From assembly GCA_051646105.1 (NCBI GenBank), contig JBOFCO010000002.1:1-59278 (forward strand): 59,278 nt of DNA. Reading direction: 5' to 3'. Position numbers and translations under genes: made by a program. Numbering within the stretch: position 1 is the stretch's first letter; each line of letters starts with the position of its first letter. Source of the DNA: JBOFCO01 sp051646105 (lineage in GTDB: Bacteria; Pseudomonadota; Alphaproteobacteria; Rhodobacterales; Rhodobacteraceae). Below, in pieces: positions 17,198 through 26,133 of this stretch. The notes below the pieces were generated by a model. The model was not told where the DNA came from and ran no database searches. It was given only the letters and a program-made list of their open reading frames with translations.

Positions 17198-17458
17198 TCA
17201 CCAGACAGCGACAAGACCCGTGGCGGTCGTGCCGCTGCTGCGTACACGGGCAACACGCAAGGGCAACAGGCTGCCCGCCTGCACGTTGGGGAAGCTCACC
17301 GTTGCACCATCGGCCATGACAACTGCGACATCGCCCGCCTGACCAATGAAAAGACCACGTGTGACCTGGGGCAGGTCAATGGTATCGCTAGGCACGACGG
17401 CCGCCGCATTGCGGGCAGGTGCGACAAGGGTGGTGGCGTGATCGCTGTAGCTGTCCAA
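17198..17458 (-). CDS. Small spike-base-like protein (RCAP_rcc01079-type family)
   Basis: 86-aa protein without signal peptide or membrane segment. The pattern PSDTIDLPQVTRGLFIG, GDVAVVMADG, VSFPNVQAG, LLPLRVARV and GTTATGLVAVW matches my memory of the small family that forms the base of the head spike of the Rhodobacter gene transfer agent and of related phage proteins. The TTG start is supported by AGAGGA 7 nt upstream. It stands alone on the minus strand, between the EPS kinase and an SGNH hydrolase gene. The RcGTA spikes bind capsule, so its place in a polysaccharide locus is suggestive. No phage structural genes lie around it. Family assignment is from memory and should be searched. Confidence 0.62.
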   Translation of the reverse strand: MDSYSDHATTLVAPARNAAAVVPSDTIDLPQVTRGLFIGQAGDVAVVMADGATVSFPNVQAGSLLPLRVARVRSSGTTATGLVAVW

Positions 17459-17713
17459 TTCGGTATCCTCTGCAATTGTATGCCGGGTGACTTTCGGTCG
17501 TGTTGAGCGCCTTGCGTGACAATGGCCATCACCGCGACGGTTTGACTGACGGCAAAGCCCACATCATGAACTGGCCACACCGTTCCATGGCCGCGTTGAC
17601 GCGCTGTTAACATGCCGTGCGTTGGGCCGTTGGCGTCCAAGATTGAAGATGCTTGTTCCTTTCGGTCGTGGGCGGCATTCTTGCGCCATGTCCAAGGAGA
17701 GACCAGTCGCGCC

Positions 17714-18445
17714 ATGACGACAGGGCAGTTGAAGTACAGAGCCTTGCGCCTGGTCGGGCTTGCGAGTGCAATTGCTGTCGGAACCCTCGTCTGGCTGCTG
17801 GTGCCTCGCAGCGTTGTCCCGGACGCACCGCAGGACAGGGACGTGGCGCAGGTTGTCGGTCGGGATCGCGTGACGGTCGTCGCGTTTGGCACAAGCCTGA
17901 CCAACAGACCCGGCTGGGTAGATGCCCTTTCGGAAAATTTGTCAGGATGTTCCCATCCGACGATTGACCTGCGTCGCCTGTCGCAGCCGGGGGCCAATTC
18001 GCGCTGGGCGCTGACGCAGATCGAAACCCTCGCCGCGATGCGCCCTGATATCGTGCTGATGGAATTCGCGATCAACGATGCCGATCTATATGACGGTGTC
18101 GGCCTTGCGCAAACCCGCGAACTGACGACGCGCGTTCTTTCGGCGCTGCATACGGATATTCCCGAAGCGCGAATCGTGCTTATGACCATGAATCCGGTTC
18201 GGGGCCTGATAAATCAGGCGCGCAGGCCCCGGTTGGCGGACTATTATCAGTCCTACAGGGATATTGCGGCAGGGCATCACACCGGCCTGATTGACTTTGC
18301 GGCCCGCTGGAATGCCGCGGCGGTCTCTGCTGCCGAAATACCTGATGGCCTGCACCCGACGGCAGCAGCCTCGACGAAACTGATGACAGGGATCCTGACC
18401 AACTACCTCGCCCGGGCCACGGGCAGCGCGGGCTGCAGTCAGTAG
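17714..18445 (+). CDS. Membrane-anchored SGNH/GDSL-type hydrolase
   Basis: 243-aa esterase-like protein with an N-terminal signal anchor (LVGLASAIAVGTLVWLLV, about 12-29), so the catalytic domain should be periplasmic. SGNH blocks are visible: Ser in FGTSLT (about 57-62), Gly in QPGANS, Asn in FAINDA (about 117-122) and the Asp/His pair in DGLHPT (about 211-216). Such enzymes often add or remove O-acetyl groups on polysaccharides, which fits the EPS context. The ATG at 17714 is chosen because the membrane anchor starts soon after it; an upstream GGAGAG lies somewhat far. The longer frame from 17612 has no support. Confidence 0.82.
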   Translation: MTTGQLKYRALRLVGLASAIAVGTLVWLLVPRSVVPDAPQDRDVAQVVGRDRVTVVAFGTSLTNRPGWVDALSENLSGCSHPTIDLRRLSQPGANSRWALTQIETLAAMRPDIVLMEFAINDADLYDGVGLAQTRELTTRVLSALHTDIPEARIVLMTMNPVRGLINQARRPRLADYYQSYRDIAAGHHTGLIDFAARWNAAAVSAAEIPDGLHPTAAASTKLMTGILTNYLARATGSAGCSQ

Positions 18446-18631
18446 CCATTGGCGTTCAGCCGGTTTTCTGCCAAAACGTGAAACGCATTGTCCCGTTTCT
18501 CTCTACAGTAAAGCGCCATCTTGCCGATTGTGCCACGGGGGGACCGTACGCGGGCTTTTCTCACTTGCATCATAGCTGTCGGAGGCATACCCGATTTTCG
18601 GGGAGATAATTCAGGCGCATCAAGCATCTAA

Positions 18632-20035
18632 ATGTTCAGGAAAGTCGTCCTCCTCGTCTCCGGAAATGCGTTCGGATCGGCTTTGCTGCTGGTGCGCAAC
18701 CTCGCGGTTGCCGCTTTGGTCAGCGTCGAGGACTACGGGATTGCCTCTACGTTCGCGATGGCAATGGCGATCGTTGAAGTGATGTCGCAATTCGGTCTGC
18801 ACCAGCTGATCGTTCAGGACAAGGACGGCGATAACCCCAGACTTCAGGCAGGATTGCAGGGTTTCAATGCACTGCGGGGCTGTCTGTCCGGGCTTTTGCT
18901 GTTTGCCCTTGCCTATCCACTGGCCAATTTCATGGGCGTTCCGCAGGTTGCGTGGGCGTATCAGGTGGTCGCGGTTCTGCCCGCGCTTTACGGTTTTGTG
19001 CATTTCGACATGCACAGGGTGAAGCGTCGGATGAAATTCCTGCCATCGACGTTGTTCACGGTGATCCCCGCACTGGTTTCCGTGCTGATGGTCTGGCCGC
19101 TGGCTTGGTGGCTGGGTGACTACCGCGTGATGCTCTATTCCATGGTGCTGCAGGGCGTGATGGGGCTGATCGTCTCTCATCTGGTGGCCGAGCGGCCCTA
19201 TCGCATGTCACTGGACAGGGACCTGATTTCGCGAAGCGTAAAATTCGGATGGCCGCTTCTGATCAATGCTTTGCTGCTGTTTGCGATTTTCAACGGCGAG
19301 AAGGTGATCGTCGGCAGGGAACTTGGCATGGTGGCGCTGGCCATCTTTGCCATGGGTTTCACACTTACCTTGACGCCCACGCTGGTCCTGGCGGGAAGTG
19401 TTCAGTCATTCTTCCTGCCGATGCTTTCGAAGGCGCAGGACGAACAAGCCCGGTTCAACCGGCTGAGCAACGCCACGATCGAGGCCGGTCTGGCCATCGG
19501 TGTGCTGCTGATCCTTGGAATATGCCTGCTGGGCGGCCCCTTGATCCATCTCTTGCTTGGTCAAAGGTATGAACCGCTGATTTTCATAATGATCCCGCTT
19601 GGCGTCGTTCAGGCGATACGCGTGTGCAAGGTGGGAAGTGCGACGGTCGCCCTGGCGCGCGCCCGAACAGGAAACTCGCTTATCGCCAACAGCTTTCGCG
19701 TTTTCGCACTGCCCTTCGCATGGTGGATCGCGTCAACCAGCGGGAACATGATTCATCTGATCTGGACAGCGATCATTGCCGAAACGATCGGCTTCGCCGT
19801 TGCCCTGTACCTTGTGAACAAGCGTGTAAAAGTGCCGCTGCGTGGAATTGTTCTTCCCAGCATACTGAGTTTTTCCACTTTCATAACAGCCATGGTCGAC
19901 AATTTTCTTGTGCCGCCGTCGCTGTCCTTTATTGATAACTTTCATGCATCACAAATAATTATTGTGGCGCTGGGCCTGTCTGCGCTGTTCACGATGCGTG
20001 AGCTGAGCAGTATTGTACGACGGAAGATATTGTAA
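18632..20035 (+). CDS. Oligosaccharide flippase (Wzx-like, MATE/MOP superfamily)
   Basis: 467-aa integral membrane protein with about 12-14 hydrophobic helices. The N-terminus (GNAFGSALLLVRNLAVAALV followed by VEDYGIASTFAMAM) is typical of the polysaccharide-synthase/Wzx branch of the MOP superfamily. It would flip undecaprenyl-linked repeat units from cytoplasm to periplasm for polymerisation. It follows the SGNH hydrolase on the same strand after 186 bp and precedes a sulfotransferase by 21 bp, so flippase and sulfotransferase look cotranscribed. Substrate specificity cannot be read from sequence. Confidence 0.9.
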   Translation: MFRKVVLLVSGNAFGSALLLVRNLAVAALVSVEDYGIASTFAMAMAIVEVMSQFGLHQLIVQDKDGDNPRLQAGLQGFNALRGCLSGLLLFALAYPLANFMGVPQVAWAYQVVAVLPALYGFVHFDMHRVKRRMKFLPSTLFTVIPALVSVLMVWPLAWWLGDYRVMLYSMVLQGVMGLIVSHLVAERPYRMSLDRDLISRSVKFGWPLLINALLLFAIFNGEKVIVGRELGMVALAIFAMGFTLTLTPTLVLAGSVQSFFLPMLSKAQDEQARFNRLSNATIEAGLAIGVLLILGICLLGGPLIHLLLGQRYEPLIFIMIPLGVVQAIRVCKVGSATVALARARTGNSLIANSFRVFALPFAWWIASTSGNMIHLIWTAIIAETIGFAVALYLVNKRVKVPLRGIVLPSILSFSTFITAMVDNFLVPPSLSFIDNFHASQIIIVALGLSALFTMRELSSIVRRKIL

Positions 20036-20056
20036 CACTGTCCCAAGGGGCATCAA

Positions 20057-20977
20057 TTGAAAGCAGCTTCGCGTCTGCTGATCCACATTGGATATCACAA
20101 GACTGCAACCACATGGATGCAGACCCGGCTGTTTCATCCGCAACACGGTTATCGCCAGCTTCTCAGTCATCGGGAAGTGCACGATCTGATCACTGCACCG
20201 CATGGCCTGGTTTTCGATCCGGCGCAGGCGCAGGCCCTGATCAGGGCGCGCATGTCCGACCTGAAACCGGATGAAGTTCCGGTCATATCATCGGAAATCC
20301 TGACGGGTCTGCCGTTCCGGGGCGGTCGCGAAAGCGATGATTTTGCACGGCGGCTGAAGCTCATCGCGCCTGATGCGCAGATACTGGCATCGATCAGGGC
20401 GCAGATGAAAATTCTGCCGTCTGTCTACATGCAGTATCTTTTGCGCAGCGGAACGATGACACCCAGGCAGTTTTTTACCGAGCCTGGCGATGTAGGTTAC
20501 AATCGGTTTTCGCCCTTACATTACGAATACGACCGCCTGATGGGTTACTATCAGCAGCTCTTCGGGGCGGAGAACGTTTTCATTCTTCAGCAAGAACAGC
20601 TTGGATCCGGGGCGGAGGCTGCGGCGGCAGATCTTGCCGCATTCTGCGACAACACAGGATTCCGAGGACTGTCATCCGAAGCAAGGGCGCCCCACGCGCC
20701 GAGTTATCCGGAATATGCCGTTCCCGTTCTTCGCCGCGTGAATCACTTTCAGCGCGGGGCGCTTCATGAAAATCCGGTCTTGCATCTGGGCCATGAAACC
20801 ATGGGGGCATATCGCTGGGTCGGCTACGTGATGCGGCGGTTGCCCTTCCAGAAGCGGCTGAAAAAGTACAAGCCTGTGTCGGCATTCGTCGAGGCGCATT
20901 TTGCGGGATACTTTGATGCCAGCAACGCGCGATTGGCCGAAATTTGCAGAAATCCCCTCGACTTGCGCGGCTACTGA
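20057..20977 (+). CDS. PAPS-dependent sulfotransferase
   Basis: 306-aa cytoplasmic enzyme that transfers sulfate from PAPS. The 5'-phosphosulfate loop GYHKTATTWM is at about residues 12-21. The 3'-phosphate region is near ILASIRAQMKILPSVYMQY (about 114-132), the usual spacing. The start is TTG with AAGGGG about 8 nt upstream. It sits 21 bp after the flippase, which suggests sulfation of the lipid-linked repeat unit or of another EPS component before or around export. The acceptor is unknown. A second, distinct sulfotransferase follows. Confidence 0.85.
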   Translation: MKAASRLLIHIGYHKTATTWMQTRLFHPQHGYRQLLSHREVHDLITAPHGLVFDPAQAQALIRARMSDLKPDEVPVISSEILTGLPFRGGRESDDFARRLKLIAPDAQILASIRAQMKILPSVYMQYLLRSGTMTPRQFFTEPGDVGYNRFSPLHYEYDRLMGYYQQLFGAENVFILQQEQLGSGAEAAAADLAAFCDNTGFRGLSSEARAPHAPSYPEYAVPVLRRVNHFQRGALHENPVLHLGHETMGAYRWVGYVMRRLPFQKRLKKYKPVSAFVEAHFAGYFDASNARLAEICRNPLDLRGY

Positions 20978-21100
20978 AAACAAAGTGTTTCCCCTTGTCC
21001 TTCAAAGCCGCAGCTATGCGCTGAAACATGCGCACGGTATAGTCATCACTGGTAAAGCTGCTTGGTTCGCAGCTATTGTGCGCGACGTCAGGAGTCGAAA

Positions 21101-21868
21101 ATGCCCATCATAAAAGCCGACAACAAGGTCATCTATTACGCCCATGTCCCGAAATGCGGCGGATCGTCGGTTTCAAGCTATCTTGAGGGCAGGTTTGGTG
21201 CTGTTGCCTTCGTGAACACCGCTTTCACGCAGCTTGCTCAGGAAAAGCGCTGGTCGCGGACCTCTCCGCAGCATGTCGATGCTGCGACGCTTGCCAGCAT
21301 GTTTCCCGCAGGCTTCTTTGACGCGGTCTTTACAATCGTGCGCCACCCACTGGCACGGGTGATTTCTGCCTATCACTTCCAGAAGGAACGCGAACGTACT
21401 GTTCCTGCCGATGTCGGCTTTTCGGAATGGTTGCTGGATCTGGAGGAGCGGCTTGCCGATGACCGCTTCATTTATGACAACCATCTGCGACCGATGGATG
21501 AAATCGTCCCTGAAGGTGCACATGTTTTTTACATGGAACACGGGCTGGACGCGATGGTGCCCTGGCTTGACGGCGTCTGCGGCAATGAAGATGGCCCGCG
21601 CCGCCTGGCCGAGGTGAACAAGCGGGGCGATTTCGCCAAGGGCACCACCGAAAAGGTCAAGCCATCGACCATGGACCGGGAGGTGATCCAGCGTATCTAC
21701 GGCAAAGACTTCCGGCGCTTTGGATACAGCCTTGACGAAAAGCTGCCCGCGGCACCCGCCCCGACGCTGAGCGAAGCCTATCTTGCCGCACGCGCCGCGT
21801 ACAAACCACCGCGCCGCGGAGGTCGCGTGATCGTCGCGGCGCTTGATGCATTGCGTCGGCGAGGATAG
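21101..21868 (+). CDS. Sulfotransferase family 2-like protein
   Basis: 255-aa predicted carbohydrate sulfotransferase. The 5'-phosphosulfate loop is HVPKCGGSS (about 14-22) and the 3'-phosphate motif is TIVRHPLARVISAYHF (about 77-92), the pattern of Sulfotransfer_2 enzymes that modify glycans. The ATG at 21101 follows AGGAG by 8 nt; the longer frame from 21062 is not needed. It differs clearly from the preceding enzyme, so the locus may sulfate two positions or substrates. It ends at a strong bidirectional terminator. Confidence 0.85.
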   Translation: MPIIKADNKVIYYAHVPKCGGSSVSSYLEGRFGAVAFVNTAFTQLAQEKRWSRTSPQHVDAATLASMFPAGFFDAVFTIVRHPLARVISAYHFQKERERTVPADVGFSEWLLDLEERLADDRFIYDNHLRPMDEIVPEGAHVFYMEHGLDAMVPWLDGVCGNEDGPRRLAEVNKRGDFAKGTTEKVKPSTMDREVIQRIYGKDFRRFGYSLDEKLPAAPAPTLSEAYLAARAAYKPPRRGGRVIVAALDALRRRG

Positions 21869-21892
21869 GGCGGCCTGTTGACCGATAGATAG

Positions 21893-21923
21893 AAAAGGCC
21901 GGGGAGCTTCCCCGGCCTTTTTT
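21893..21923. terminator. Strong bidirectional intrinsic terminator
   Basis: AAAAGGCCGGGGA and TCCCCGGCCTTTT form a long perfect stem with a minimal loop, with A- and T-runs on the two sides. It serves the converging sulfotransferase and beta-helix genes. Confidence 0.92.
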
Positions 21924-21943
21924 GCTTCGGCTGCCATGTGACG

Positions 21944-23266
21944 CTACTTGGTTTCGAAAGCTCCGGCGTCGGGCGCGCGCCCCTTGATCCGCACATCACC
22001 GCGGATATCGGTTTCGGTGGTGGCGAACTCGGCCGAACCGGCATCGATCGCTGTTGCCATCAGGCGCAGTTCCACATCGCCGCTGGCAAGCGCGTTGAAT
22101 TCCGCGCTCATGTTGGTCGGAGTGATGTTGTTGGTGCTCTCCAGTCCGTGAATGCCGGTTTTCCCTGACTTGACCGAGGTCGCAATGTTGTTGGCGATCA
22201 GGATATTTTCCGAACTGCGTCCATCACGACCTGGCTCGATGCGGATCCATGGCTTGCGGTCGGTATACCCGCGCGGATGCACGACGGTGTTATGCGTAAT
22301 CTCGCTGTTTGATGCGCCGTAGATGCCGATCCCATGCCATGCCGTCACCAGAATGACGTTGTTGCGGATCTTCAGGCCATCCAGATACCCGGAAATGAAG
22401 ATGCCCTGCAGACTGCAACGCAGCGGCGAAATGGTTTGATGCTTCCATTCCCGGATATTGTTGTTTTCCAGGGTTATGCCCTTGAGGGTGCCCAGAAACA
22501 GCGTATCGGCCTCGTCCGCCGACCAGCTTTGGATACCGTCGTTATGCGAATCCGAAACCTTGACGCAATCCGCAACAGAATTGTTGCGGATGGTCGAGTC
22601 ATTTCCCAGCGCCCGTAACCCGTCGCCCGAGAAACCGTTTACAGTGCTGTTTTCGATAAGGCTGTTCGGTCCCTGAACTGCGATGCCATTGAAGGCCGCG
22701 GTCACACGGCTGTTGCGGACGATGGAGTTCGCACCCTGAAGCAGGATGCCATTCCGCTTGTTGTCCAGCCACTGGGTCTTGGTCCAGCCGGGATAGGCGT
22801 CGGCTTTCGCAACCGAGCGGATGTCCACATCCTCGACAATGATGGCATCGGTAGTTTCAACCGCGCGCAAAACCGCACCGGCGCCATCGCCGATTCCGGT
22901 CGGCCAAATATCAAAGCCTTTGACGGTGATGTTGCTGCTGTTCGAAATCGAAATGAATTCGAAATGCGCTCTGGCGTCGGGGGCCGAAGTCAACGTGATC
23001 GGCGACGTGAATTTCAGGTCGCGAACCACCAGGCTGCCATGGCTGCCCGGTGCAAAATAGACGGTATCTCCGCCTCGGATAGCCCCGGCCCTGCGGGCCT
23101 CGTCAAAGGTCGCGTACTCCTGGGTGGCACCCGAACCGGACATGGCCGTGCTGAACAACCCACCAGAGGACTTGGCGCCGGTGATGGTGATATCGGCAGC
23201 ATTTGCGCCGGTCCCCACCAGCGCTGCCGCACAAAGTGTCGTCAGAAAGGATTTAAAAGGTGTCAT
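21944..23266 (-). CDS. Secreted right-handed parallel beta-helix protein
   Basis: 440-aa exported protein. The signal peptide is KSFLTTLCAAALVGTGANA. Many beta-helix coils follow, with N-rich turns (for example SNITVKGFDIW, NSIVRNSRVT, DSTIRNNSV). The C-terminal DIRGDVRIKGRAPDAGAFE resembles the end motif of chondroitinase-B-like/choice-of-anchor repeat proteins. It may be a polysaccharide lyase, epimerase or binding protein acting on the EPS; no catalytic residues can be assigned with certainty. The ATG at 23266 is chosen because GGGGA lies about 8 nt upstream. It faces the sulfotransferase gene across a terminator. Confidence 0.8.
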   Translation of the reverse strand: MTPFKSFLTTLCAAALVGTGANAADITITGAKSSGGLFSTAMSGSGATQEYATFDEARRAGAIRGGDTVYFAPGSHGSLVVRDLKFTSPITLTSAPDARAHFEFISISNSSNITVKGFDIWPTGIGDGAGAVLRAVETTDAIIVEDVDIRSVAKADAYPGWTKTQWLDNKRNGILLQGANSIVRNSRVTAAFNGIAVQGPNSLIENSTVNGFSGDGLRALGNDSTIRNNSVADCVKVSDSHNDGIQSWSADEADTLFLGTLKGITLENNNIREWKHQTISPLRCSLQGIFISGYLDGLKIRNNVILVTAWHGIGIYGASNSEITHNTVVHPRGYTDRKPWIRIEPGRDGRSSENILIANNIATSVKSGKTGIHGLESTNNITPTNMSAEFNALASGDVELRLMATAIDAGSAEFATTETDIRGDVRIKGRAPDAGAFETK

Positions 23267-23614
23267 TCTCATATCCCCGAAATGACCGTGAATCTGCAAC
23301 TCGCCAGAAAGTTGCCGCCGAACGCGGCAAAGCTGCGGCGCTGGTTCCGCGATCCCGTGGCGCTTTTGCGGTCGCCACGGCGAGTTGCGGAAAGTCTTTG
23401 TGAAAAGGCCGAACTATCTCCGCAGACGAAACACCGGCGAGTTGGAAAGTCACAGAAATTGTCGATCTTCCCGCCACGTTCCGCCGCGAAGCGCGCAACT
23501 GATGTCGGGATTCGGTCGATTCGGTCGTGTCGCCGGGGTTTTGCCGCAAACAGGCGCGGATTTGCTGTCTTTTGGCCGTTCGGGCAGCTGCAGCCACTGT
23601 GTCTGTGCTGTAAC
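23267..23614. other. Intergenic region upstream of the beta-helix gene
   Basis: About 350 bp without a credible gene; short frames on both strands lack ribosome sites and family features. It presumably holds the beta-helix promoter and the end of the upstream transcript. A short tandem repeat of ATTCGGTCG near 23510-23530 is the only visible structure. Confidence 0.35.
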
Positions 23615-25849
23615 TCATGTCGCATTCACCTCTGGCGGGCGTTTCCAGGGATCGGCATTGGCGATGGCGGCAGGGCCGGAAATGCTCTTGTAAGACGGCG
23701 CTGCGGGGCTGCCGCCGGTTGGCGACGCGTCTTTCCAGAACCGGACATATTCGATGGTGCCGGCCGCCTGCGCAGTGCCCGTGTTCAACGCCAGCGCAGA
23801 AAGGACGCGTGTCGTAGGCGCGAATTGCCCGGTATTTGCGCCAACCGTGGCGTTGATCACAAGCGCACCGTTCAACCAGACCCGGGCGTATAGCGCCACA
23901 AGATCGACCGCCGCAACTATGTCGCAGAACGCTCCATAGGGAATGAAGCCGCCCGTTACGTTGCTGACGACCACGGCCGCGGCACTGTCCCTGATGTTCA
24001 GTCGCAGCGTCCCGGCAGCCATTGCCTCCAGCTTGAACATGTTCCCGGACAGGGATCCCAATGTGCAGGCCGATGCTGGCGATACCAGTTGCGCACGCAT
24101 CGCGAACTGCAAGCGACCGCTGTTCGGCCCGAAGACGGCGGGATCAAGAAAATAGGGCCCGCCCGCGCCAACGGTGAACACCGGTGTGCCGACAAGTGTA
24201 TTTTGCAGAACCGTTGCAGAGGGCATAGGGCTGACGGGCAGGCCGGTCACGCCAGTCGCCCCGACATCGACGATGGGATAGTTTTTCCACGTCTGCGCGA
24301 CATGGTCGTCGGGGAAAGCCAGCGCACCCGATCCGCCACCCTCGCCAAAAGTCAGCACATCGCCGGGGACGAAAGCCGCAGCATTTGGCATCACCCTTAC
24401 CCGTCCCGACACGATTTGCGTATTCAGCGCGGGTGCGCCATTGATCTGAAAACCGAAGACTTGGGTCCAGTGCGGGCGCGTCGTGCCCAGGGGTGCCTCT
24501 GCACGCGCCAGACGCGTCGTCGTGATTGGCCCTGCGCTGCTCCAAACCTCGACATGGGCGCCATTCGCTGCCCATTGGCAATTGTCGAAATGGGGCGCGG
24601 CGCGGGTGCTCAATCCGGCGGATTGCAGAATCGCATGAGCGGTCAGTCGGGCAAAGGCCGGGATGCCGTCATCGCTTGCCGCCGTGGGATGGGCGATATC
24701 CGTCCAGCTTGCACCGTCTGCCACGCCGTTCTGGTAATTCATCGGCTCAATTCCAGCGGACAGAAACATCGTCGCCTGCGGATTGGCCAGCATGGCGCGC
24801 CATGCTGCCCGTGCCGATTGCTTGTTGACCAGATTGGTATCAACGCCACCAACAGCGCGCTGAACGGCGGAAACCATGTTTTCCCCGATTTCGAACTTGT
24901 GCGGCCCGAACGGTACCCATCGTGTTTCGGAATAGTCGTACAGCTCGCCGAACCAGTGGTCGGCGTGATAGCTGCCCCCGGATGAACCATAGCCGATGTC
25001 GGTAGGAAAGCTGACCGTGGTTCCGGCAAGGGTCTTTCCCGAAAACAGGGGGAACAGTGCCTCTCCATAGGCAGAGCCCAGCGATCCGGGCGCGGCAAAC
25101 CAGGACCACGCTGCAAGACCAACGCTTTGCCCGTCGGCGGTCGCGAACTGGTGTAGCGCCAGATCGTTGGCCCAGGAACGCTGCGGATCGGCGTCGTTGA
25201 CCAGACTGCGCGGATCGGTGCCGGGTTGGGTATGGTGAACAAGGGCGAACTTTTCACCCGGACGTTCAGCCATCAGCACATTGGCCAGTGCAACAGCCCC
25301 GGCGGTCAACGCCGTGGCGTTGGTCAGGTGCTGGTGCTGCACGCCGGCATCAAACCACATCATCTGCACCCGGTCCTCGTGCAGGAGTGATGCCGGTATG
25401 GTCTGGCTGTGAAACGCTGACCAGAACCGCGCATGTTCGGATTGGCCCCATATGGCGATGACATGGCCCACGCCGACGCGGTTCGGTATGCTTGCCGAAA
25501 TCTGTGGCAGCTCTTTCAGCCGGACCTGCACGGCAAACCAGCTTGGGCTGCGGGGCAATGTCAGATTGCCGGCCCAGGTTTCCCCCGGTCCCGTTATCGA
25601 GATGTCCGTCCATGCGGTGCTGGTTGCCCCGCCGTCATCCAGCGACAGACCGCGTGCCTCGATCGTCATACCCATCGACCCGGTTCCCGATATCGGGATC
25701 ACCGCATCTGTTTCACCAAGCGCGGCGCGGCTGTCGAACAGCACCCTGTCGCGGCTGAAATTCGTTGCCGTTATGAAACCGGCAGGCGGTTCTGCCGCAC
25801 CAGAACGCACAAGCGGCGCGCTTGCAGAAAGACCAAGGCCAAGGATCAT
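23615..25849 (-). CDS. Large SGNH (sialate O-acetylesterase-like) protein with a LamG-like C-terminus
   Basis: 744 aa. The middle part resembles SGNH/sialate-O-acetylesterase domains: HVIAIWGQSEHARF carries the GQSE block, FALVHHTQPGTD follows, and DIAHPTAASDDG near 385-396 supplies an Asp/His-like element. The C-terminal 200 residues look like a concanavalin/LamG-type beta-sandwich. The N-terminus (MILGLGLSASAPLV) is short and lacks a clear charged signal peptide; such Gly/Leu starts are also seen in phage and GTA tail or spike proteins. It may deacetylate the EPS. AAAGGAA precedes the ATG. It is monocistronic on the minus strand, divergent from the O-antigen ligase gene. Confidence 0.68.
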   Translation of the reverse strand: MILGLGLSASAPLVRSGAAEPPAGFITATNFSRDRVLFDSRAALGETDAVIPISGTGSMGMTIEARGLSLDDGGATSTAWTDISITGPGETWAGNLTLPRSPSWFAVQVRLKELPQISASIPNRVGVGHVIAIWGQSEHARFWSAFHSQTIPASLLHEDRVQMMWFDAGVQHQHLTNATALTAGAVALANVLMAERPGEKFALVHHTQPGTDPRSLVNDADPQRSWANDLALHQFATADGQSVGLAAWSWFAAPGSLGSAYGEALFPLFSGKTLAGTTVSFPTDIGYGSSGGSYHADHWFGELYDYSETRWVPFGPHKFEIGENMVSAVQRAVGGVDTNLVNKQSARAAWRAMLANPQATMFLSAGIEPMNYQNGVADGASWTDIAHPTAASDDGIPAFARLTAHAILQSAGLSTRAAPHFDNCQWAANGAHVEVWSSAGPITTTRLARAEAPLGTTRPHWTQVFGFQINGAPALNTQIVSGRVRVMPNAAAFVPGDVLTFGEGGGSGALAFPDDHVAQTWKNYPIVDVGATGVTGLPVSPMPSATVLQNTLVGTPVFTVGAGGPYFLDPAVFGPNSGRLQFAMRAQLVSPASACTLGSLSGNMFKLEAMAAGTLRLNIRDSAAAVVVSNVTGGFIPYGAFCDIVAAVDLVALYARVWLNGALVINATVGANTGQFAPTTRVLSALALNTGTAQAAGTIEYVRFWKDASPTGGSPAAPSYKSISGPAAIANADPWKRPPEVNAT

Positions 25850-26133
25850 CGCGGTTTCCTTTCGTCGTGCAGGATCAGCCCGCCGCGAAACGGATCAGCG
25901 AAAGCAAACCCCACCTGCGAAAGGCGAACCTTGACTAGCATCCACGGTTGCGGGGTTGCGCCCTGACAACAACGTCAGCCCGGTACGTTAACCCTCCACA
26001 CAGGGCCACGCATCATGGTTTCCCCGCGCATGGCGTCATGTTAAGGGCATATTGTCCTGCCAGACCGATGCCGCGCATCGTGTCCCGGTGGAGCAAGAAA
26101 AACTGCGATAATAAGAACCGAAGCCCACCGAAG

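Noticed and set aside
17198..17458. Prophage or intact gene transfer agent
   Set aside because: Only the single spike-base-like gene is seen; no capsid, portal, terminase or tail genes lie nearby.
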